Assembly (NCBI GenBank): GCA_017396825.1
Contig: JAFQKR010000068.1
Location: 1-38,163, forward strand
Source of the DNA: Clostridia bacterium
GTDB taxonomy: Bacteria > Bacillota > Clostridia > Oscillospirales > CAG-382
DNA length: 38,163 bases
Direction of reading: 5' to 3'
Positions 32,801 through 38,163 of this stretch are shown here, in pieces. The notes beneath the pieces were generated by a model. It made no database searches, was not told where the DNA came from, and saw only the letters and a program-made list of their open reading frames with translations. How positions within the stretch are numbered: position 1 is the stretch's first letter; the number at the start of each line of letters is the position of its first letter. A program made the translations under genes and the position numbers.

Positions 32801-33070
32801 ATGTATTATTACATATTAGCAATATCAGTTTTTGCCGTAGTGCTTTGTGTTTACGATAAGAGCGCGGCGAAAGCGCGGATGTACCGCGTAAGAGAGACGT
32901 TTTTGTATTTCGTGGCTTTTATGGGCGGCGCCTTTGCCATGTATATAACTATGTTGCTTGTGCGTCATAAAACAAAACGGTTTGGTTTTATGGTTTCACT
33001 GCCGCTTATGGCGTTAGCGCACGTGGTGATGTTTGTCATATATGGTAAAGAATACGGCTATTGGATCTAG
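32801..33070 (+). CDS. DUF1294 membrane protein
   Basis: This is an 89-residue protein of the DUF1294 type, recognised by YDKSAAKARMYRVRETFLYFVAFMGGAFAMYITMLLVRHKTKR and two to three hydrophobic helices. In longer family members this region follows a cold-shock domain; here it stands alone. The function is unknown. It lies 5 bases after the GNAT gene. Confidence 0.85.
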   Translation: MYYYILAISVFAVVLCVYDKSAAKARMYRVRETFLYFVAFMGGAFAMYITMLLVRHKTKRFGFMVSLPLMALAHVVMFVIYGKEYGYWI

Positions 33071-33083
33071 GAGGTAAGGCCTT

Positions 33084-35132
33084 ATGGCGCATAAAAAACC
33101 AATATTACTTGCGCCTGCGGGTAGCCTGGATGCCTTAAGGGCGGCGGTCTACGCAGGTGCAGACGCTGTTTATTTTGGCGGCGGAGACTTTAACGCTCGC
33201 GCCTTTGCCACCAATTTCAACGACGAGGAAATGGAAAGTGCCTTTAACATTTGCCGTCTGTACGGGGTTAAGGTTTACATAACGCTTAACACCCTTCTTT
33301 CGGATAAGGAGCTGCCAAGGGTACTGGATTTTGTAGAAAAGCTGGAAAAGCATTACAGACCCGATGCATACATAGTGCAGGATTTAGGGCTTATAAGTGC
33401 CCTTAGACAAAGTTTTCCTCATATTCCGTTGCACGCCTCAACTCAAATGCAGTTTCATAGTTCTCACTGCGTCGAGGTGCTTAAAAGGTACGGTATAAGC
33501 CGCGTGGTTCTTGCAAGAGAACTGAGCAGGGAAGACATAAAAAAAGCCGCGGAGTGTGGTTTGGAGACGGAAATATTTGTCCACGGTGCCATCTGTGTGT
33601 GCCAAAGCGGCGGTTGCCTTATGTCGTCGTTCATCGGTGGCAGAAGCGGAAATCGTGGCAAATGTGCACAACCGTGTCGCCAAGCCTACGGGGGCAAATA
33701 TCCTCTTTCTTTAAAGGATATGTGTCTTGCTAAGTATATACCCGAAATATGCGATATGGGTGTAGATTGTCTTAAAATTGAGGGGAGAATGAAATCTCCT
33801 GAGTACGTTTGGGAAACAGTAAGGATCTATCGCGGGCTTATAGATGGCTACCGAGCCGCCACCAAGGACGAGCTTATGCGTCTTTCTGCCCTTTTTTCAA
33901 GAAGCGGGTTTACTGATGGCTATTATACGTCGCGCAAAGGGCCTTCCATGTTTGGTGTTCGTACCGATCTGGATAAAGAAAAAAGCCGAGCGTTGAATGT
34001 GGAAATAAAAGAACGTAAGCTGCCCATTACGGTTAGTTGCGAGATAAAGGAAGGCAAAAACGCCTATATAAAAGCAACCTGCGGCAATACTTCGGCGGAA
34101 TATGTTGGTGAAATGCCCCAAAAAGCAATAAACCGCCCCATAACAGCAGAAGAACTTACGGCGCGTCTTTCTAAAACCGGAGACACTGCGTTTTTAGTTG
34201 CGGATGTGAGTGTTGACGTGGACAGCGGTCTTATAATGCCTATGTCCGCTATCAATGCCTTGAGAAGGCTCGTGCTCGACAGATTGTTTGATGAAATAAC
34301 GAAATCCAACACGCCTGCAAGAAATACAGAAAGAAAGGGCTTTTCGCAAAAAGCTTACCGCACGCCTATGGACGTCCGTCCCATGTCTGTGGCGCGGTTT
34401 GAGGGTAAGGCGCCATCAGAAAGGCTTCTTAAAATACTGCTGGAACGATTTGACAGAATAGAGTTACCGTTATGGGTAACAAGGCCCGATTTGGATTACG
34501 GCGATAAGCTTTCCCTTGTTATGCCAAGGGCGGTTTATGACAGTGATGGGGAAGCGATAAAAGCGCTTTTGCAGAAGGCGCGCGGCGAAGGTGTATGTGG
34601 AATAACGGTTCCAAACTTGGGTATGCTGCCTTTTTGTGAGGGCTTTACCATCCACGGCGACTATCCGTTAAACGTTACTAATACTCTTACGGCGGCGGAA
34701 CTTAGTAAGTTGGGCTTTGAAAGCTATGTTATTTCCGCGGAAATACATCCCAAGGGCATATCCAAGGGAGTTGCCGGTGGCGAATACGTGGTTTACGGAA
34801 AGGCACCTCTTATGCACACGGAAAACTGTATTATTCGCAACGCAGGACAATGCCGTGACAAAAACTATTGTAAAGGTGTAATAACCGATAAAACGGGTGC
34901 CCGTTTTACTGTAATGCGTGAGTACGGTCATCGAAATACAATTTATAACTCAGTCCCCACTTATTTGTTGGATAAAACGGGTGAGCTTGGCGGAGTGTCC
35001 TCACATATTCTGTTCTTTACTGATGAAAGCGAGGACGAAATTATGGCTGTATTAAACGCGTATGAAAAAGGACTGTCTCCAAATGGTGCTTTTACTAGAG
35101 CCGCCCTGAAACGCGGCACGGGGGTGTTTTAA
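33084..35132 (+). CDS. Peptidase U32-family protein (RlhA/YdcP-like, U32 + DUF3656)
   Basis: This 682-residue protein has an N-terminal U32 TIM-barrel-like domain (LLAPAGSLDALRAAVYAGADAVYFGG). The cysteine motif is EIFVHGAICVCQSGGCLMSSFIGGRSGNRGKCAQPCRQAY, and DCLKIEGRMKSPEYV follows. The middle region matches DUF3656 (about 310-430). In E. coli the protein with this architecture (RlhA) hydroxylates C2501 of 23S rRNA, while shorter relatives modify tRNA U34. An RNA-hydroxylation role is therefore more likely than proteolysis. The ATG follows GGAGG. It lies 13 bases after DUF1294 and abuts the ribokinase gene. Confidence 0.88.
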   Translation: MAHKKPILLAPAGSLDALRAAVYAGADAVYFGGGDFNARAFATNFNDEEMESAFNICRLYGVKVYITLNTLLSDKELPRVLDFVEKLEKHYRPDAYIVQDLGLISALRQSFPHIPLHASTQMQFHSSHCVEVLKRYGISRVVLARELSREDIKKAAECGLETEIFVHGAICVCQSGGCLMSSFIGGRSGNRGKCAQPCRQAYGGKYPLSLKDMCLAKYIPEICDMGVDCLKIEGRMKSPEYVWETVRIYRGLIDGYRAATKDELMRLSALFSRSGFTDGYYTSRKGPSMFGVRTDLDKEKSRALNVEIKERKLPITVSCEIKEGKNAYIKATCGNTSAEYVGEMPQKAINRPITAEELTARLSKTGDTAFLVADVSVDVDSGLIMPMSAINALRRLVLDRLFDEITKSNTPARNTERKGFSQKAYRTPMDVRPMSVARFEGKAPSERLLKILLERFDRIELPLWVTRPDLDYGDKLSLVMPRAVYDSDGEAIKALLQKARGEGVCGITVPNLGMLPFCEGFTIHGDYPLNVTNTLTAAELSKLGFESYVISAEIHPKGISKGVAGGEYVVYGKAPLMHTENCIIRNAGQCRDKNYCKGVITDKTGARFTVMREYGHRNTIYNSVPTYLLDKTGELGGVSSHILFFTDESEDEIMAVLNAYEKGLSPNGAFTRAALKRGTGVF

Positions 35133-35996
35133 ATGGCAAAGATTTGCTTTATAGGGCTTGCAGGAAACAGCGTTTTCCTTTACGCCGACCATTTTCACCG
35201 TGAAGGCGAAACGGTTTCTGCTCACAGTTTTTACAACGAACCCGGAGGGAAGGGTTATAATCAGGCGGTTGCCGCCGCACGCCTTGGAGGCGCATGTAGC
35301 TTCATTGGTGCTTTCGGAAAAGACGATGGTGCGGGGCTTTGCGTGAAGTATCTGCAAAACGAGGGTATAAAGCCTCTGCCTGTTTATAAGGATATCCCCA
35401 GCGCCTACGCCTGCATACTTACAGACAGCAAGGGGGAGAACCGAGTTACCGTCTACGGCGGAGCATCTGCCTTGCTTAACGGAGAGGACATAAAAAGCTT
35501 GGAGAGGGAAATAGTCTCCTCTGATATGCTGGTTTTGCAAAACGAGGTAAGCATTGATGCTAACATCGCAGCAGTTGAAATTGCAGAAAAAAACGGCATT
35601 CCGGTTCTAATAAATCCCGCTCCTGCGGTTGGCATGGAAACAGAGCTGTTGAAAAGAGCCTATGTCATAACACCTAACCTCCACGAGGCAGAAACATTGT
35701 TTGGCAGTGACTGGGAAAAAGGTATGAAAAATGCGGGCATCAAACGGGCGGTTGTTACCCTCGGCAGCAAAGGAGCTGCTGTCTATGAGGATGGTGATAT
35801 AACAACCATACCCCCGATAAATACCAAGGTTGTTGATACCACCGGAGCGGGTGACTGCTTTACCGCTGCACTTGCCGTTATGCTTTGCGATGGTGAAACT
35901 TTGAAAAATGCCGCCGTTTTTGCAAATAAAGCCGCATCTATAGCCGTCAGCAGACCCTATGCTGTAGCCGCAATGCCAAAAAGGAAGGAAATATAA
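35133..35996 (+). CDS. rbsK: Ribokinase-like PfkB-family sugar kinase
   Basis: This 287-residue kinase has the two PfkB signatures: GGKGYNQAVAAARLGG near residue 40 (sugar binding) and DTTGAGDCFTAALAV near 240 (anion hole and catalytic Asp). NPAPAV and VTLGSKGA are typical of ribokinase. It should phosphorylate ribose or a related sugar. It is slightly shorter than the usual 300-310 residues. Its ATG directly follows the U32 stop codon with no gap. No ribose transporter or repressor is nearby, so the true substrate is open. Confidence 0.82.
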   Translation: MAKICFIGLAGNSVFLYADHFHREGETVSAHSFYNEPGGKGYNQAVAAARLGGACSFIGAFGKDDGAGLCVKYLQNEGIKPLPVYKDIPSAYACILTDSKGENRVTVYGGASALLNGEDIKSLEREIVSSDMLVLQNEVSIDANIAAVEIAEKNGIPVLINPAPAVGMETELLKRAYVITPNLHEAETLFGSDWEKGMKNAGIKRAVVTLGSKGAAVYEDGDITTIPPINTKVVDTTGAGDCFTAALAVMLCDGETLKNAAVFANKAASIAVSRPYAVAAMPKRKEI

Positions 35997-36037
35997 AAAT
36001 AAATTTATGAAATTTTAACTAAAAAGCAAAACATCTA

Positions 36038-36066
36038 TTGCAAAAGTAAAAAAACGGTGCTATAAT
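36038..36066 (+). promoter_or_regulatory. Strong promoter of the double-SIS gene
   Basis: TTGCAA (36038-36043), a 17-bp spacer and perfect TATAAT (36061-36066) lie about 60 bases before the TTG start codon. Confidence 0.85.
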
Positions 36067-36129
36067 ATAAAATAAGCAAATATGGTCTGAAAAAAATAAA
36101 ATAAACGAATACGAAAGGGGTATTCAATT

Positions 36130-37917
36130 TTGGAGTACAAGAACATTACTAACTACAAAGACGCGGCAAAGGATTTTATCGAGAACGAAAAGCAGTTCCA
36201 TCTCGGTGTAATCCCTACAGAACAGTCTAATCCCCGCACAAGAAACCTTAGCGCTACTATAGCTAAGGACACCTCTGAAGGTATCAAGATGATACTTTCT
36301 GCTGACCTTGATATCGGTGATGTTGCTGCAAAGGCATTTGAAACCGAGAACTTCAAGGATCTTGTTAAGGACATCAAGCGCGTTATGGACCAGCGCAAAA
36401 AGTTCGTTTTCTCCAGCGTTGGCGCATCCGGCAGAATGGCTATCCAGCTTGACGGCGCATGGCGTTTGTTCTGGCAGTCTCTCGTTCAGAAGATTCCCGC
36501 AAAGCGTAACGAATTCCTTGAGATCTGTGAATGCTGCAACAGCTTTACCACCGGCGGTGACAGAGCGCTCGTTCGTTCCGTTGAAAACTTTGAAGATTAT
36601 ATGACCTTCGGTGCACGTCAGGTTGTTGACGCAGGCATCGGCGAAGGCGACGTTCTTATCGGTCTTGCAGAATGCGGCCTTTCCGCAAGCATTAACGGCT
36701 CCGTTATCGAAGCTGACAAGCGCGGCTGCACTACTTACTACCTCTACTGCAATCCCAAGGAAATCCTTTGTGAGCACCTTGAAAGAGTTCGTAAGGTATT
36801 TGAAAGACCTAATATAAAGCCCATCAGCATTTTCGTTGGCAACATGGCAGTTTCCGGTTCCACCAGAATGCAGGTTACCACTGTTGAGCTTCTTACTGCA
36901 GGCGCTGCTCTTGAGATCGCTGCAGGTCAGTGGCTTAAGGAAAACCTCACCGAAGACGAACTTAAGGTTGTTGGTACCGCTGCTCTTACCGCAGAGGAAT
37001 ATGCTGCACAGTTCAAGAAGCTTCGTGATACTCTTTCCAGCGGCGCTGCTCTTGAAGGTCTTACCAAGGCTGTTGAGCTTGAAACCGCAACCTATAAGGC
37101 AAACGGCCTTATTACCTACCTCACTCACGATTATCTTCTCGATATAATGACCGACACTACTGAAAGACAGCCTACCTTTACCCTTCCTCCTTTCAGAAAG
37201 TTCAAGGATACCGAAAGCGCAGTAAGCTGGGCATACGTTAAGGATCCTCTCTATCCTAACGGTGTTGCTTGGGAACACGTTTTCCGTCGTCCCATCGTTG
37301 GTCTTGACTGGACTGTTGAAGATTACAAGGAGATGGAAGCAGCTCCTTCTATCATTGAAAATCCTCCCTCCGTTGGTTCCGAGGAAGTTGAACAGTACTG
37401 CATCGGTAACGAGGAAGATCCTTCCCGTTACAGCCGCAAGCCCGCTAACCTTATCCTTATGGATATCAATGGCTCCGCTTGCAAGGACTCTCTCGCTTGG
37501 TACAACAAGAATCTTCCCAACTACGGCGGCGGCACTGTTATCAGAATAGGCCGTATCCCCGAAGGCAGCATTGCAGAGAATGAAATCTACATCCCCGTAG
37601 ACGTTCCCGCAACCTGCACCGAGCTTCTTTCCCACCTTATGATCAAGCTTACCTTCAACCTTCTCAGCACCGCTACCATGGCTAAGATGGGTAAGGTTTG
37701 GTCCAACTGGATGATCCAGGTTCTTCCTACCAACAAGAAGCTTATCGACAGAAGCGTTCGCGTAATCGCTGAGCTTGCTAAGATCGATTATCAGACCGCT
37801 TGTGAAGAATTCTTTAAGTCTTATCTTAACAGAAAGCCCGAAGACGAATACAGAGAATCCTATGTTGTTGAAACTCTTAAGAGACTCGGCTTTGACCCCA
37901 ATGCTGATATAAAGTAA
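36130..37917 (+). CDS. MurQ/GKRP-like double-SIS sugar-phosphate protein
   Basis: This 595-residue cytoplasmic protein starts at TTG behind AAAGGGG. It begins like N-acetylmuramic acid 6-phosphate etherase (PTEQSNPRTRNL, 29-40), followed by SSVGASGRMAI (95-105) and TTGGDRALVRSVENFED. It ends with the MurQ-like LTFNLLSTATMAKMGKVWSNWMI. It is about twice the length of MurQ (near 300), and its middle holds an extra block, so it more resembles glucokinase regulatory protein (GKRP) with two SIS domains. The Glu of the MurQ 'ASECPPT' segment, which acts in catalysis, is missing (DGAWRLF here). The second Glu (RSVENFED) is kept. Codon bias is strong (AAG, CTT, GTT, AAC, TTC), suggesting high expression. 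Its function is uncertain. Confidence 0.8.
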   Translation: MEYKNITNYKDAAKDFIENEKQFHLGVIPTEQSNPRTRNLSATIAKDTSEGIKMILSADLDIGDVAAKAFETENFKDLVKDIKRVMDQRKKFVFSSVGASGRMAIQLDGAWRLFWQSLVQKIPAKRNEFLEICECCNSFTTGGDRALVRSVENFEDYMTFGARQVVDAGIGEGDVLIGLAECGLSASINGSVIEADKRGCTTYYLYCNPKEILCEHLERVRKVFERPNIKPISIFVGNMAVSGSTRMQVTTVELLTAGAALEIAAGQWLKENLTEDELKVVGTAALTAEEYAAQFKKLRDTLSSGAALEGLTKAVELETATYKANGLITYLTHDYLLDIMTDTTERQPTFTLPPFRKFKDTESAVSWAYVKDPLYPNGVAWEHVFRRPIVGLDWTVEDYKEMEAAPSIIENPPSVGSEEVEQYCIGNEEDPSRYSRKPANLILMDINGSACKDSLAWYNKNLPNYGGGTVIRIGRIPEGSIAENEIYIPVDVPATCTELLSHLMIKLTFNLLSTATMAKMGKVWSNWMIQVLPTNKKLIDRSVRVIAELAKIDYQTACEEFFKSYLNRKPEDEYRESYVVETLKRLGFDPNADIK

Positions 37918-37929
37918 ATTGTTTTAGTG

Positions 37930-37966
37930 TGCCCGACAGTGTAAAAACGCTGTCGGGCATTTTTTT
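37930..37966 (+). terminator. Terminator of the double-SIS gene
   Basis: TGCCCGACAG (37930-37939) pairs perfectly with CTGTCGGGCA (37950-37959), followed by seven T residues. Confidence 0.92.
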
Positions 37967-38043
37967 CGGAAAATCGGCGGTGTTAAAAATATGTTCATAA
38001 TGTGGAGTTAAAATATACGTATCAATTATGATATGGAGTCTTT

Positions 38044-38163
38044 ATGAAAAGTAACACTTGGTATGGCAGAGCGTTCAGCTCGGTGAAAAATTTTGTTATG
38101 AACTGTGTAGTCCCCTCTGCCTTGAAGCTGTATAACGATAAATTTTTACTTTGTGTTTTATCG
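38044..38163 (+). CDS. Partial gene cut by the window edge
   Basis: An open frame starts with ATG at 38044, about six bases after a GGAG site, and stays open for 40 codons to the end of the window. The residues MKSNTWYGRAFSSVKNFVMN are basic and aromatic, and the last few (KFLLCVLS) could begin a membrane helix. This is too short to name. Confidence 0.5.
   Translation, partial: MKSNTWYGRAFSSVKNFVMNCVVPSALKLYNDKFLLCVLS

Noticed and set aside
36124..37635. A 503-codon minus-strand frame opposite the double-SIS gene
   Set aside because: Same cause: strong codon bias in the real gene. The sense frame has a promoter, ribosome site, terminator and SIS motifs.

Overview
The window looks like chromosome from an anaerobic, Gram-positive member of the Clostridia, probably a gut or rumen bacterium of the Oscillospiraceae/Christensenellales kind. 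I infer this from the T-box riboswitch, strong Shine-Dalgarno sites, consensus sigma-A promoters with 17-bp spacers, PPi-type phosphofructokinase, fermentative AdhE, a dockerin protein, and YitT, DUF368, DUF1294 and AbrB-type proteins. The GC content is moderate by eye. I see no rRNA, tRNA, CRISPR array, transposase, integrase or phage gene. Most genes are intact and core-like.

Layout. (1) 27-4246, minus strand: a leucine-specifier (CTC) T-box leader controls two genes. One is a LeuA-like protein that lacks the catalytic metal site but keeps the leucine-binding regulatory domain. The other is a TIM-barrel/acyl-CoA-ligase fusion. This is the most unusual locus. (2) 4369-9931, plus: a cytoplasmic-looking BspA-type LRR protein, then a run of PQ-loop protein, small membrane protein, alpha/beta hydrolase and an 879-residue lipoprotein. 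(3) 9999-14204: AbrB-like regulator and NagD-type HAD phosphatase (minus), zinc-ribbon membrane protein and secreted dockerin protein (plus), polytopic membrane protein (minus). (4) 14360-18758: cysteine-synthase-like enzyme and PPi-phosphofructokinase (minus), divergent from class II aldolase, then YitT. (5) 18928-22301: adhE and an APH-like kinase overlapping by one base. A palindrome-rich 225-nt block follows, sitting between two copies of a terminator hairpin. (6) 22643-29993: a DUF368 transporter (minus), divergent from a gltX-glnS-CHR-CHR-citrate synthase-small ORF run. (7) 30127-35996, plus: six closely packed genes (secreted anchored protein, membrane protein, tandem GNAT, DUF1294, U32/RlhA-like, ribokinase). 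(8) 36130-37917: a 595-residue MurQ/GKRP-like double-SIS protein under its own strong promoter. A partial gene runs off the right edge.

How it fits together. Central fermentation is well represented: PPi-PFK and aldolase in glycolysis, AdhE for ethanol, citrate synthase for glutamate-family precursors, and GluRS/GlnRS using those amino acids. The leucine T-box operon suggests leucine scarcity induces an acyl-CoA ligase plus a leucine-sensing pseudoenzyme. One testable idea is activation of a branched short-chain acid such as isovalerate for leucine supply. All functional calls rest on reading motifs by eye; no database search was run.
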